From assembly GCA_020830965.2 (NCBI GenBank), contig JACCFC020000002.1, positions 62,001 through 126,000 on the forward strand: DNA of 64,000 nucleotides, read 5' to 3'. Both the position numbers and the translations under genes were made by a program. Shown here in pieces: positions 17,977 to 26,975 of this stretch. The notes beneath the pieces are model-generated. The model saw only the letters and a program-made list of their open reading frames with translations. It was not told where the DNA came from and did not search any database. Source of the DNA: Neisseriaceae bacterium TC5R-5. Its GTDB lineage: Bacteria; Pseudomonadota; Gammaproteobacteria; Burkholderiales; Chromobacteriaceae. Position 1 is the first letter of the stretch. The number at the start of each line of letters is the position of its first letter.

Positions 17977-18768
17977 TCATTGATTCGTCCGTACCCAGTG
18001 GTGCCATTGGGTGAATAGCTCCGGATGCAGCGCCGCTACCGCAGAGCGCTGCCAGATGGTGTCATTCCAGTAGTCATCGGTATTCAAACTGGCAATCTGT
18101 CCGCCGGCTTCTTCCAGAATCACCGCCCCGGCCGCGTAGTCCCACAGCCGCTGACCACCATGCAGGTATAAGTCATAGCGTCCGGCAGCCAGGTAGCACC
18201 AGTCCAGCGTGCTGGAACCCATATTGCGTAAGCTGCCACAGGGGCAGATGCTGCTGAGCCGGGCAGCCAGTTTACCCGAGCGCAGATATTTGACTTCCAC
18301 ACTGGCAATCGCTTCGCTCATGCTATTAGCCAGGGTTTTCAGCGGTAGACGTTGGCCATTCATATAAGCACCCTGCCCGCGCCGGGCGTAGAACATCTCT
18401 TGCGACACCGGGTTATAGATCACGCCCAGTTCGCTCTTGCCCTGCCGCATTAAGCCTACCGAAATAGCGAAATAAGGCAGGCCATTAACGAAATTCGTCG
18501 TACCGTCAATGGGATCAACCACCCATAAGCCCGCTGGATTCTGCTGCCATAGCGCGCTTTGTTCGCACATTTCCATCTCTTCACCCAAAACCGGATAGGC
18601 CAGAATATCGGGGAGGGCTTGCTGAAGCGCTTGCTGGCAGGCTAGGTCAGCCTCGGTAAGCAAGGTGCCATCTTCTTTGCGATTTTTGCCGACGTGTAAA
18701 AAACGCGGCATCACTTCCTGTTGTGCTACGGTAATTAATAGTTGCTTGATTTGTTCCAACACCTGCAT
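17977..18768 (-). CDS. suhB: Inositol monophosphatase family protein
   Basis: A Mg-dependent phosphatase of the IMPase/SuhB family, 263 residues, with GGAGG before the ATG. Metal-binding motifs are LGEEME, WVVDPIDGTTNFVNGLPYFA and, towards the C-terminus, STLDWCYLAAGRYDLY followed by LWDYAAGAVILEEAGG. SuhB-type proteins also assist rRNA transcription antitermination. HisN and CysQ relatives cannot be fully excluded. Divergently placed from rsmE. Confidence 0.85.
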   Translation of the reverse strand: MQVLEQIKQLLITVAQQEVMPRFLHVGKNRKEDGTLLTEADLACQQALQQALPDILAYPVLGEEMEMCEQSALWQQNPAGLWVVDPIDGTTNFVNGLPYFAISVGLMRQGKSELGVIYNPVSQEMFYARRGQGAYMNGQRLPLKTLANSMSEAIASVEVKYLRSGKLAARLSSICPCGSLRNMGSSTLDWCYLAAGRYDLYLHGGQRLWDYAAGAVILEEAGGQIASLNTDDYWNDTIWQRSAVAALHPELFTQWHHWVRTNQ

Positions 18769-18916
18769 GATGTTCCTCCTAAGCCCTTCAGCATGGCGGG
18801 CAAAACGGTGTGTTGTGTTGCGCCAGGCTGGATGAATACCTTATCGGCACTCTTAGTTTGCTGCATCGCAATAGACAAAGCAAAATATCTATCTCTATCA
18901 TGATTGTTAATGTGTA

Positions 18917-19642
18917 ATGCCAAGGTTTTATATCGACAGGGAGCTAGCTCCCGCTCAAAATTTCAGCCTGCCGGAGCAGGTAGTTCGCCATATCCAGGTG
19001 CTGCGTTTAGCCACGGGTGCCGATATCACTTTGTTTAATGGCAAAGGGGGGGAGTATCAGGCCCGGTTATTGGCGGTGCAAAAGCGTGAGGTGGATTGTC
19101 AGGTTCTCAGCTTTAACCCGGTGTCACGCGAATCTCCTCTTTCCTTAAGCTTAGCTCAGGCCATCTCTGCCGGTGACAAGATGGAGTTCACTTTGCAAAA
19201 AGGGGTGGAAATGGGGGTGTCTGTCTTTCAGCCTCTCGCCGCCGAGCGCTCAGTCGTGAAGTTAGCGGGAGAGCGCGCCGATAAGCGAGTGGCGCGCTGG
19301 CAGGAAATCGTGATTGCCGCCTGCGAGCAATGCGGCCGTAATACCGTTCCGTTGGTACGCCCGATCATGAGCTTCAAAGAATGGCTGCAACAACCCGTAT
19401 TAGCCGATAGCAAGTTGCTGCTGTCCCCACTTGGTAAGCGAGGCCTCGCCGATATTGCGCAGACCCCACAACAAGTATGGCTGATGGCTGGGCCAGAAGG
19501 CGGTTATACCGCACAGGAGGAAGCTGCTGCATTGGCTAGTGATTGGACACCGTTGCGCCTAGGGCCACGTATATTACGTACCGAGACGGCAGCACTGGCT
19601 GCGGTGGCTGCGATTCAAACTATTTGGGGTGACTATACTTAG
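18917..19642 (+). CDS. rsmE: 16S rRNA (uracil1498-N3)-methyltransferase
   Basis: RsmE methylates U1498 of 16S rRNA. The 241-residue SPOUT protein has an N-terminal PUA-like domain (MPRFYIDRELAPAQNFSLPE, HIQVLRLATGADITLFNGKG) and a C-terminal knot with GPEGGYTAQE and [20 protein letters not shown], the SAM-binding trefoil. The length is standard for the family. Confidence 0.96.
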   Translation: MPRFYIDRELAPAQNFSLPEQVVRHIQVLRLATGADITLFNGKGGEYQARLLAVQKREVDCQVLSFNPVSRESPLSLSLAQAISAGDKMEFTLQKGVEMGVSVFQPLAAERSVVKLAGERADKRVARWQEIVIAACEQCGRNTVPLVRPIMSFKEWLQQPVLADSKLLLSPLGKRGLADIAQTPQQVWLMAGPEGGYTAQEEAAALASDWTPLRLGPRILRTETAALAAVAAIQTIWGDYT

Positions 19643-19747
19643 TGCCAGCAGCGTTTTATTAGCTGCGTTGCGTTTCTTATCTGGCGATCTCTTCGTTTTA
19701 TGCATAAGGTTTAATGTGGGATAGCCATCGCATGAACTGAGGCAAGA

Positions 19748-21823
19748 ATGAGCACAAGAAAATGGGGACGCTTAAGCACACGCATTACGCTGGTAGCCGC
19801 TACTGCCGTCGCTCTCGGCTTTGCGGTAATGATTGGCCTGATTGCTAGGCTGAGTTACCAAGCGGCTGTCGAGCAGGGTCATCATTTAAATACAGAGCAG
19901 GCCAAAAGCTTTGCTAAGGAAGCGGAAAGCAGCTTTTCACAGGGCTTTGCACTGCCTCAACACCTTGCAGAAACCGTATTGGGTGTCAAACGCGTTAATC
20001 CGCCGGATCGCCACGTGGTCGATAATGTGATCCAGCAAATGCTGGATGGCTCACCTTTATCGGTAGGTTTGTGGATGCTATGGGAGCCCAATGCTTTCGA
20101 TGGCAATGATCAGGCTTTCCGTTTTGATTGGCCACGCCATGATCCGACGGGTCGTTATCAGCCTTACATCACTAAAGATAAGCAAAGTAAGGCGCAGATG
20201 GATGTGATGATGTCATCTGACCGGGTCAAATTGTTCCCGAAATATAAAGATCACCCAGAAACCTATCAACCTGATTATGAAAAACCCGGTTGGGGCGACT
20301 TCTACTATGCGCCGAAACAGCGGGGGCGCGACACCATTACTGAGCCCTACCCGTATGAGGTACAGGACAGAATGATTCTGGAAAGCTCGCTAGCTGTGGT
20401 GATGAAAGACGCCCACGGTAAGTTACTGGGGGTATCCGCGGCCGATATTGCTCTGGATGATTTGCAAAAGCGCTTCGGCCAGGTGCGTTTGGAAGAGACT
20501 GGTTATATCAGCATGCTGTCGGAGGGGGGCCTCTATGTGGTGAACCCCCAAACAAAGCTGTTAGGTAAGCCTGTTCCCAAAGGAGGCGTTCTGAGCACCT
20601 ACCTAGACAAGATCAAACAGGGTAAGGAATTTATCTATGAAGAGGGTGGATTTACACACTTTTTTCAGCCCGTCAGAATTGCCAATACCGGTCAGTTTTG
20701 GAGTTTGGGAGTCAGTATCCCCACTGCGGCCATCACCGCTGGAGCGCGCCAGCAAAGCTTAGCGGCCGTTCTCATCGGAATCGTGGCTTTGGTATTGATT
20801 CTGCTGGTATTGGCCGCCGTAGTACGTACTTTGACACGCCCACTGAATCACTTGGCCGACACGATGGAGCAGTTAGCTTCTGGCAAGGGTGATCTCACGC
20901 TTCGTATCCCAGTAAAAAATCATGATGAAATTGGCCGTACTGCCGATGCTTTTAACCGCTTTATCAGCAGCTTGCATGAGATGTTTATCGAGGTGCGCGA
21001 ACAGAGCCTGGCCGTAACAGCCGCAGCAGGCTCTCTGACCCAATCTGCTCAGCAAGTTGAATCCGCCTCCAGCTCTCAATCAGAAGCAGCCAGCGCAACG
21101 GCGGCCAGCGTGGAGGAGGTAACCGTTAGCGTGCAACATATTGCCAATACAGCTCAGCAGGCAGAAAGCACGGCGAGGGAAACGGGCGAGTTAAGCAAAC
21201 ACAGCTTGGAAACCGTTAATTTAGTCACGGCTGAAATTCGAACCATCACGCAATACATGCAAACGCTCGCGACGCGGGTAAATGGCTTGGGAGTACGCTC
21301 GGAGGAGGTCTATACCATCGTGGGGGTGATTAAGGACATTGCCGATCAAACTAATCTGCTGGCTTTGAACGCGGCCATTGAAGCGGCTCGAGCCGGGGAA
21401 ATGGGACGCGGTTTTGCTGTCGTTGCTGATGAGGTGCGCAACCTAGCTGGTCGTACCGCTGAGGCCACCTTGCAGATCAGTCGCATCGTCAGCGCTATTG
21501 GGGACGAAACTGAACAAGCGGTAAAAGATGTCCAGCAAAGTAGCAAGCAGGTTTTTGCCGGTGTTGAGATTGCCAACCAGGCTAATGACGCGATGCAGAA
21601 TGTGTTTGATCGCAGTCAGACCTTGGTCAGCAGCATTGTGGAGATCGCCAGCTCTACCCGCGAGCAGTCGAACTCTAGCTTGGAAATTGCCCAGAATATT
21701 GAGCGCATCAGTCATATGGCACAAAGTAATAATGATGTAGCACGTCAGGTAAGCACTTCCGTAAACAATTTACGAGAGTTGGCAGCACGACTGGAGGCCT
21801 TAGTCGGGAATTTCCGCCTCTAA
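19748..21823 (+). CDS. Methyl-accepting chemotaxis protein with Cache sensor domain
   Basis: A 691-residue transmembrane chemoreceptor. TM1 is near residues 13-35; a periplasmic double-Cache-like region spans about 36-330 ([20 protein letters not shown], later [20 protein letters not shown]); TM2 is about 335-360, followed by HAMP starting [10 protein letters not shown]. The signalling domain has the conserved tip [20 protein letters not shown] and [18 protein letters not shown]. It would report ligand binding to CheA/CheW. The ligand is unknown. It is monocistronic, with no other che genes in the window. Confidence 0.95.
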   Translation: MSTRKWGRLSTRITLVAATAVALGFAVMIGLIARLSYQAAVEQGHHLNTEQAKSFAKEAESSFSQGFALPQHLAETVLGVKRVNPPDRHVVDNVIQQMLDGSPLSVGLWMLWEPNAFDGNDQAFRFDWPRHDPTGRYQPYITKDKQSKAQMDVMMSSDRVKLFPKYKDHPETYQPDYEKPGWGDFYYAPKQRGRDTITEPYPYEVQDRMILESSLAVVMKDAHGKLLGVSAADIALDDLQKRFGQVRLEETGYISMLSEGGLYVVNPQTKLLGKPVPKGGVLSTYLDKIKQGKEFIYEEGGFTHFFQPVRIANTGQFWSLGVSIPTAAITAGARQQSLAAVLIGIVALVLILLVLAAVVRTLTRPLNHLADTMEQLASGKGDLTLRIPVKNHDEIGRTADAFNRFISSLHEMFIEVREQSLAVTAAAGSLTQSAQQVESASSSQSEAASATAASVEEVTVSVQHIANTAQQAESTARETGELSKHSLETVNLVTAEIRTITQYMQTLATRVNGLGVRSEEVYTIVGVIKDIADQTNLLALNAAIEAARAGEMGRGFAVVADEVRNLAGRTAEATLQISRIVSAIGDETEQAVKDVQQSSKQVFAGVEIANQANDAMQNVFDRSQTLVSSIVEIASSTREQSNSSLEIAQNIERISHMAQSNNDVARQVSTSVNNLRELAARLEALVGNFRL

Positions 21824-21916
21824 AAAGCGCTGTAACCGGAGATGGTGACAGGGAGAGGCTTACCTAAAGCCACTGTTTAGGATTAAAATCCGGCAACTTT
21901 ATGCGGAACCTAAGCG

Positions 21917-22078
21917 ATGGCACAGCAACACAGCGTTACAGCAGAGATCTATGTCTATAGTAGGCCTAGCTCTCTGCCTTTCATCATGCTGACGTTTACA
22001 AAATCATACAGCTCGCCCCAGCTCCTGTGCACAGGGGCTTTTTTTTCGCGCGCTCGACATCTCAATAGAGGACGCTAG
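21917..22078 (+). CDS. Putative pyrBI leader peptide (PyrL-like)
   Basis: A 53-codon ORF starts at ATG 21917 and ends with TAG at 22076-22078, one base before the pyrB ATG. It reads straight through the attenuator hairpin, whose GC arm and T-run encode GAFFS, just as the E. coli pyrL peptide encodes GAFF at the same place. In E. coli, ribosomes closely following polymerase when UTP is low prevent the hairpin from forming. The ribosome site before 21917 is weak (GGAAC eleven bases upstream), so an internal in-frame start (ATG 21986) is possible. Confidence 0.55.
   Translation: MAQQHSVTAEIYVYSRPSSLPFIMLTFTKSYSSPQLLCTGAFFSRARHLNRGR
22021..22046 (+). terminator. pyrBI attenuator (intrinsic terminator)
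   Basis: GCTCCTG-TGCA-CAGGGGC (22021-22038; one G-U pair) forms a 7-bp stem followed at once by eight T residues, 34 bases before the pyrB start. Placing a terminator inside the leader, overlapped by a leader ORF, is the enteric pyrBI attenuation arrangement and implies UTP-sensitive expression. Confidence 0.8.
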
Positions 22079-22079
22079 C

Positions 22080-23000
22080 ATGGTCAATCCACTTTATCAG
22101 CAAGACATTATTTCCATTGCCGACCTTAGTCGGGCGGAACTGGAACTGGTCGTAACAACAGCGACACAACTCAAGCAAAGCCCACGCCATGATTTGCTTA
22201 AGAACCGGCTGATCGGCAGCTGCTTTTTTGAAGCATCCACCCGCACTCGCCTCTCGTTTGAAACAGCAATAAAACGTTTAGGGGGCAACGTCATTGGTTT
22301 TGCTGATGGCAGCAATACCAGTGCCAAAAAGGGCGAAAGCCTGGCCGATAGCATCCGAATCATCAGTTCCTATACCGATGCCTTGGTGATGCGTCACCCC
22401 AAAGAGGGTGCCGCACGCCTCGCCAGCGAGTTTTCTGATGTACCTATCATTAATGGCGGCGATGGCGCCAACCAGCACCCCACTCAGACTTTGCTCGATC
22501 TGTTTACCATCCATGAAACACAAGGCAGGCTGGAAAATCTGAGTATTGCATTAGTGGGCGATCTCAAATATGGCCGTACCGTGCATTCTCTTACCCAGGC
22601 CTTGTCTCTCTTTAATGCTCATTTTTATTTTGTCTCTCCAGAGCAACTGGCGATGCCAGACTATATTTGCGAGGCATTGGACGAGAAAGGCATTCAATAC
22701 ACGATAGTGAATAAACTGGAGAGTGTTATCCCACAGGTAGATATCCTGTACATGACGAGAGTACAGCGCGAGCGCTTTGACGAGGCTGAGTTCAAAAAGA
22801 TACAGGGTGAGTTCGTTTTACGTACTGAGATGCTGCTGGAGGCCCGCCCTAATATGAAAATCCTGCATCCCTTGCCTCGCGTGGATGAAATTGATATCAG
22901 CGTCGACAGCAGTGATTATGCCTACTATTTCCAGCAAGCCAAAAACGGGGTCTACGCACGGCAGGCGTTGCTGGCCTTGGTGTTAAACGAAACTGTCTAG
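22080..23000 (+). CDS. pyrB: Aspartate carbamoyltransferase, catalytic subunit
   Basis: PyrB condenses carbamoyl phosphate with aspartate, the committed step of pyrimidine synthesis. The 306-residue chain has the carbamoyl-phosphate loop STRTR at 53-57 ([11 protein letters not shown]), the HPTQ motif in [10 protein letters not shown], and MRHPKEGAA. The length equals the E. coli type class B enzyme. The regulatory subunit gene pyrI follows after 19 bases. Control is probably by the attenuator upstream. Confidence 0.97.
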   Translation: MVNPLYQQDIISIADLSRAELELVVTTATQLKQSPRHDLLKNRLIGSCFFEASTRTRLSFETAIKRLGGNVIGFADGSNTSAKKGESLADSIRIISSYTDALVMRHPKEGAARLASEFSDVPIINGGDGANQHPTQTLLDLFTIHETQGRLENLSIALVGDLKYGRTVHSLTQALSLFNAHFYFVSPEQLAMPDYICEALDEKGIQYTIVNKLESVIPQVDILYMTRVQRERFDEAEFKKIQGEFVLRTEMLLEARPNMKILHPLPRVDEIDISVDSSDYAYYFQQAKNGVYARQALLALVLNETV

Positions 23001-23019
23001 AGTATCCGAGGAAATCATC

Positions 23020-23478
23020 ATGCAATACACCCGTACTGTTGAAGCACTGAAGCAAGGCACGGTCATTGACCACATTCCGGCTGGGCATGGGCTGAAAATT
23101 CTGCGTCTGTTTAAATTGGCAGAAACTGGTGAGCGCGTCACCGTAGGTTTGAATCTCTCCAGCCGTCACATGGGCGCCAAAGATATTATCAAGGTAGAGA
23201 ATATTGCCCTATCTGCTGAGCAAGCCAACGAATTGGCTCTGTTTGCCCCCCAAGCCACCGTCAATGTGATTGATCACTTTGAAGTGCTAAAAAAATACAA
23301 ATTGAGCCTACCTGAAACAATTGAGGGGATTTTTTCTTGCCCGAATTCGAATTGCATTACCCATAAAGAGCCAGTTAGTAGCTTTTTTTATGTCAAAAGC
23401 CAATTATCTGACACAAAAATGAAATGTAAGTATTGCGAAAAGGTGTTCACTAGAGATATTGTTGCAGAAGTGCGCTAA
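23020..23478 (+). CDS. pyrI: Aspartate carbamoyltransferase, regulatory subunit
   Basis: PyrI binds CTP/ATP and gives the PyrB holoenzyme allosteric control. The 152-residue protein has the N-terminal nucleotide domain (VDHIPAGHG-like segment [16 protein letters not shown]) and a C-terminal zinc domain with Cys107, Cys112, Cys136 and Cys139 (CPNSNC ... CKYC). It follows pyrB with an AGGA-containing site and ends before a strong hairpin. Confidence 0.97.
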   Translation: MQYTRTVEALKQGTVIDHIPAGHGLKILRLFKLAETGERVTVGLNLSSRHMGAKDIIKVENIALSAEQANELALFAPQATVNVIDHFEVLKKYKLSLPETIEGIFSCPNSNCITHKEPVSSFFYVKSQLSDTKMKCKYCEKVFTRDIVAEVR

Positions 23479-23543
23479 GTCGTACGAAGGTAGAGAGAGC
23501 GAATCCAAAAAAAACACTGCTTAGACAGTGCTTGTAGTTTCAG

Positions 23544-23571
23544 ATAGCGCCGCAGTAATCTGCGGCGCTAT
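23544..23571 (+). terminator. Terminator hairpin after pyrI
   Basis: ATAGCGCCGCAG (23544-23555) pairs perfectly with CTGCGGCGCTAT (23560-23571) around the loop TAAT, followed by TTTG. It can serve pyrBI and, read from the other side, the convergent acetyltransferase gene. Confidence 0.75.
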
Positions 23572-23586
23572 TTGCTGCATAACAAC

Positions 23587-24081
23587 TTACTCGTTGATAT
23601 ATTTCTGTAGATAAATCAGATCCAGCCAGCGATCAAATTTAAAGCCTATCTGCCGCAACACTCCGGTTTGCACGAAGCCAAGTTTTTCATGAAAACGAAT
23701 AGAGGCTTCATTCTCGGCATCCACAGCCCCGACCATCACATGTTTACCCAAGGCTTGAGCACGCGCGAACAAAACTTGCATCAGCGCAGAGCCTACTTGC
23801 TGGCCACGCGCCTCAGCCGTTAAGTGCACACTATGCTCTACGGTAAACCGAAAACCAGGTCGCTCACGAAAAGGAGCAAAACTGGCAAAGCCAACGACCT
23901 TGCCATCATGCTCTGCCACTAATATCGGCAGTCCAGCGGCGACTCGACCACAAAACCAGCCACTAAACTCGGTACAACTAAACGGATCATCGTTATAAAT
24001 AGCGGTAGATGTCGCAATCACCTCATTATAAATAACCAAAATGGCGGCCACATCCGCTTCGCCAGCATCACGTATCAACAT
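23587..24081 (-). CDS. GNAT acetyltransferase, phosphinothricin/MnaT-like
   Basis: A 164-residue GNAT protein from ATG 24081, chosen over a TTG one codon upstream; AGGG precedes it. Family features: IYNEVIATSTAIYND, WFCGRVAAGLPILVAEHDG, TVEHSVHLTAEARGQQVGSA (the acetyl-CoA loop RGQQVGSA) and ASIRFHEKLGFVQTGVLRQI. Relatives acetylate phosphinothricin, methionine sulfone or related amino acids; the native substrate is not visible from sequence. Confidence 0.82.
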   Translation of the reverse strand: MLIRDAGEADVAAILVIYNEVIATSTAIYNDDPFSCTEFSGWFCGRVAAGLPILVAEHDGKVVGFASFAPFRERPGFRFTVEHSVHLTAEARGQQVGSALMQVLFARAQALGKHVMVGAVDAENEASIRFHEKLGFVQTGVLRQIGFKFDRWLDLIYLQKYINE

Positions 24082-24101
24082 CAAACACCCTTCCCTCGCC
24101 C

Positions 24102-24644
24102 TTATTTCTTGGCAATACGCTTACCATAAGCCTCGGCAGCACTACGCATTTTAGGCAATAAGGTGGGCTCAGCCTGCTTCAGTGTTTCCAGCTCCAGTGT
24201 GTTCAGTATCTGCGGCTGCTGCTTCAACAGCTTTTGACCTGCCGCCGTCTTGTAAAACGCATTAATCTGCTTTAGTTCTTCGGCACTGAATTGCGCGCTA
24301 TAGGCTGCGTTCAGGTTTTTTGCAAATTGCTGCTTTACAGCAGGCGAAGCAAAATAATCATTTGCCACTTTTTGTACGCCATCCACATAGGCTTTCAAGC
24401 CCTCTTGGGCCTTTTGCTGCTGGGCCTTGCTCAAGGAAATCTTGTTCTTAACAAAATACTCCTGCAATAAGGGCATGGCACTGGCACTGGTACGTTGCGC
24501 CAAACCTGGCAACATTCCGTCGATGCCCAAGGTACTGGTTAATTCTTTAATCGCCGCATCTTGAACCGCATCGGCTTGTGCCAATACTGGCACAGTCAAC
24601 GACAACACTAGCATCCCAACCTTCAACGTGCGCGAAAGCAACAT
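24102..24644 (-). CDS. DUF2059 family periplasmic protein
   Basis: A 180-residue protein with a signal peptide (MLLSRTLKVGMLVLSLTVPV then LAQADA) and a helical body carrying the DUF2059 segment ELKQINAFYKTAAGQKLLKQ. The function of this family is unknown. The start is preceded by AGGGG. It lies 20 bases upstream of the acetyltransferase on the same strand, and the two may be co-transcribed. Confidence 0.75.
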   Translation of the reverse strand: MLLSRTLKVGMLVLSLTVPVLAQADAVQDAAIKELTSTLGIDGMLPGLAQRTSASAMPLLQEYFVKNKISLSKAQQQKAQEGLKAYVDGVQKVANDYFASPAVKQQFAKNLNAAYSAQFSAEELKQINAFYKTAAGQKLLKQQPQILNTLELETLKQAEPTLLPKMRSAAEAYGKRIAKK

Positions 24645-24736
24645 AATAAACCCCTGTCTTGAAAAATGAATTAAACGGGTGACCGGTACCTATGTACCAA
24701 GGAAGGCAGATCAAGGCCTGCAGTGTGACAGTAACT

Positions 24737-24766
24737 ATTATCATCGGTCAAAATCGTTAACCTCAA
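24737..24766 (-). promoter_or_regulatory. Possible sigma-70 promoter for the DUF2059 gene
   Basis: On the minus strand TTGAGG (24761-24766) and GATAAT (24737-24742) are separated by 18 bases, about 90 bases upstream of the gene start. The rest of the gene-free stretch 24645-25005 shows no ORF of interest apart from the inverted repeat at 24921. Confidence 0.4.
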
Positions 24767-24920
24767 TTGTAGGACGAGCATGACGAACCTAACAATTAAT
24801 AAGGCAAAGAGAGATTAAGATTTATGTTTAATGGACGAACAAGGGATTGCGGTTAGCAGCAGAAGGTGGCTATTGCACTTGCTACTTAATAGCAGGAAAG
24901 AACAGCTAACGAACTGAATC

Positions 24921-24966
24921 AATCTGACAATCGAGCTCTATCAAAACGATGGCTAATTGTCAGATT
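24921..24966. repeat. Perfect 11-bp inverted repeat downstream of the DUF1795 gene
   Basis: AATCTGACAAT (24921-24931) and its exact complement ATTGTCAGATT (24956-24966) are separated by 24 bases. It could be a regulator site or a long-loop hairpin ending the convergent-side transcript from 25006. There is no T-run. Confidence 0.5.
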
Positions 24967-25005
24967 AATCTATATGAACAGAATTAAGGAACTTGATGGC
25001 CGGGC

Positions 25006-25482
25006 TTAGCTATTAGCCGGGATGAAGCTATTGATCAATTGAACATAATGCTTACGCTGTGCTTCAGTAAACTCTCGGTTGCTACTTAGCGTAAAAACAA
25101 GAACTTTATCAGCCCCTACGTTTTCAGAATCATCAACATTGTCTTGGCTAGGTAATTGAACAACTGTCTGAACTTGCAAGCATTCTTCATTTGCTTCTTT
25201 ATGGCGACTTACTACCTGTACAATAGGTAGCTTAGCATTACCCAGGCGATGGTTTACCAGCTTACGCTCTTGCTTGAAGTCTTTTAGCTTGATCGTCAAA
25301 TCGGCTAATTGGCGTTCACAATAACCGATTAACGTTTCGCCGATCCTAGTTTGGTCACGATTGATCATGATGCTGTAGATATTTTTATTTTCCTGATCTT
25401 CAAACATCAATACATTGACACTGCGGTCAGCCAAAGGCTTGATAGCGGTTTTGAAACCTCCTTCAGGCAATAGATAGTTCAT
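25006..25482 (-). CDS. DcrB-related protein (DUF1795)
   Basis: A 158-residue cytosolic protein starting MNYLLPEGGFKTAIKPLADR after a strong GGGAGG site, with no signal peptide. The pattern (F...DRSVNVLMFED..., INRDQTRIGETLIGYCERQL) fits the DUF1795/DcrB-like family. Cytosolic members of this family are EagR chaperones that hold transmembrane segments of type VI effectors. No type VI effector, VgrG or PAAR gene is in the window, so it is an orphan here. The 270 bases upstream (25483-25752) have no convincing gene. Confidence 0.6.
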   Translation of the reverse strand: MNYLLPEGGFKTAIKPLADRSVNVLMFEDQENKNIYSIMINRDQTRIGETLIGYCERQLADLTIKLKDFKQERKLVNHRLGNAKLPIVQVVSRHKEANEECLQVQTVVQLPSQDNVDDSENVGADKVLVFTLSSNREFTEAQRKHYVQLINSFIPANS

Positions 25483-25752
25483 GGTTTAATCCTCCCAGAT
25501 CCTAAGCGCAAGTGCTATGGCAATCAATGCGCCACAGCAAGATAATTTGATGTCGCTCATTTTTCCTTATCTTGCTCTTCGCCACTATGGGAAAATACTG
25601 AAAATACCTCAGAAAATTCTGGTGCCGTGTCTGATTCTGCTGATTTACGCAAATCCACAGCAAAACAGCTGCAACGAGGCCTTTAACAACACGTTTGCCG
25701 ACGATGAGTGCCCAGAAACTGGCGGTAGAAGGCAAACTCTTTGCCCCGCTGA

Positions 25753-26964
25753 CTAGCGCTCCCGCAACGCCTCGCCCGCCTTATTCAACGGCTTGAGTAA
25801 ATACTGCAGCAAAGGCTTACTACCCGTATGAATATCCACTGTCGCCATCATGCCCGGCACTATTGGTAACGGCTGACCAGTCTGGCTTTTTAGCGAGTCT
25901 GTATCGGTACGCAGGTAAACACGGTAGTAATACTGATCACGTCGAACCTCATCCTGAATAGTATCAGGAGAGATTGTGGTCACCACACCGGATAAACCAC
26001 CGTAGATTGAGTAATCATATGCACTGATTTTGACATTAGCTTTCTGCCCTGGATGAATATAGGCAATGTCACGAGGCAGAATTTTTGTTTCGATTTCCAG
26101 CCGGTCATTTAAAGGGACAATTGTCATCAGGCGACCACTAGGAGCAATCACGCCACCAACTGTATTCACGACAATATCTTTGACCACACCCCGCATCGGA
26201 GCTGTCAATACCAAGTGCTTTAGCTGCTCTTGATGACCGCGGGTAACCGATAGCTGCTCCTGAACTTCGGCATTGGCCTTAGCCAACTCCTCACGCGCTT
26301 TAACAAAGTACTGGGTTTTCAAATCAGTGGCTTTGGTCTCCAGCTCGTTTAGTTGGCGCTGCAAACGTAGCACCTCTACATTGCTGGCCGCCCCTTTCGC
26401 CACTAAAGGCTCAGTAAGATGCAGCTCTTTGGTAACCAGCGCCATTGCCTCATTTAGACGGCTTAATGATTGTTCCAAGCTATCGCGACGCGAGTGGTAT
26501 AGCTCAGTTTCGCTGCGAACCAATTCCGAGTACGGTTGCAGGTCAACGGCAAAGCTTAATGGCGTTTGATTGACCTCTGCATTCAATCTGGTGGCCGTGG
26601 CTTGCGCAGCCAACAGTCGCGCCCGACTTTCACCGAGCGTCGACTCTGCACGTTCGGGGTCCAGATGGGCTAAGACTTGACCCTTTTGCACAATATTTCC
26701 TTCTCGCACCAGGAGTTTGGCCAAAATGCCACCCTCTAAAGACTGGATAACCTGCTCTTTGGAGGAGGCAATCACCTGTCCATTACCGGTAGACACTTCA
26801 TCCAGTCGAAACACCGCTGCCCAAATCAGCAGACTGATCAGCGCGAGCAGAATAAGCCTGATGCTCCAGCTAACACGAGGAAGACTAGGCTCCAACTGTC
26901 CTTGTACTATCGGGCGTTGCCGCGGTGTTTGGGTAGTAGCCAGATTCGATTTATCCTGTTCCAT
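25753..26964 (-). CDS. Type I secretion membrane fusion protein (HlyD/LapC family)
   Basis: The periplasmic adaptor linking the inner-membrane ABC exporter to the TolC-like channel. 403 residues from ATG 26964, which has AGGAG seven bases upstream; the earlier TTG is less likely. One N-terminal span (WSIRLILLALISLLIWAAVF), then a lipoyl-like half (GQVIASSKEQVIQSLEGGIL), a long coiled coil (about 110-240), the second lipoyl half and a beta-barrel domain ending in the HlyD C-terminal VDIHTGSKPLLQYLLKPLNK. Third gene of the operon after the ABC exporter. Confidence 0.93.
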   Translation of the reverse strand: MEQDKSNLATTQTPRQRPIVQGQLEPSLPRVSWSIRLILLALISLLIWAAVFRLDEVSTGNGQVIASSKEQVIQSLEGGILAKLLVREGNIVQKGQVLAHLDPERAESTLGESRARLLAAQATATRLNAEVNQTPLSFAVDLQPYSELVRSETELYHSRRDSLEQSLSRLNEAMALVTKELHLTEPLVAKGAASNVEVLRLQRQLNELETKATDLKTQYFVKAREELAKANAEVQEQLSVTRGHQEQLKHLVLTAPMRGVVKDIVVNTVGGVIAPSGRLMTIVPLNDRLEIETKILPRDIAYIHPGQKANVKISAYDYSIYGGLSGVVTTISPDTIQDEVRRDQYYYRVYLRTDTDSLKSQTGQPLPIVPGMMATVDIHTGSKPLLQYLLKPLNKAGEALRER

Positions 26965-26975
26965 CTTGCATCTCC

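Noticed and set aside
25502-25756. Two overlapping ORFs (77 and 79 codons) on opposite strands
   Set aside because: Neither has a good ribosome site or recognisable content; the region is better read as upstream sequence of the DUF1795 gene.
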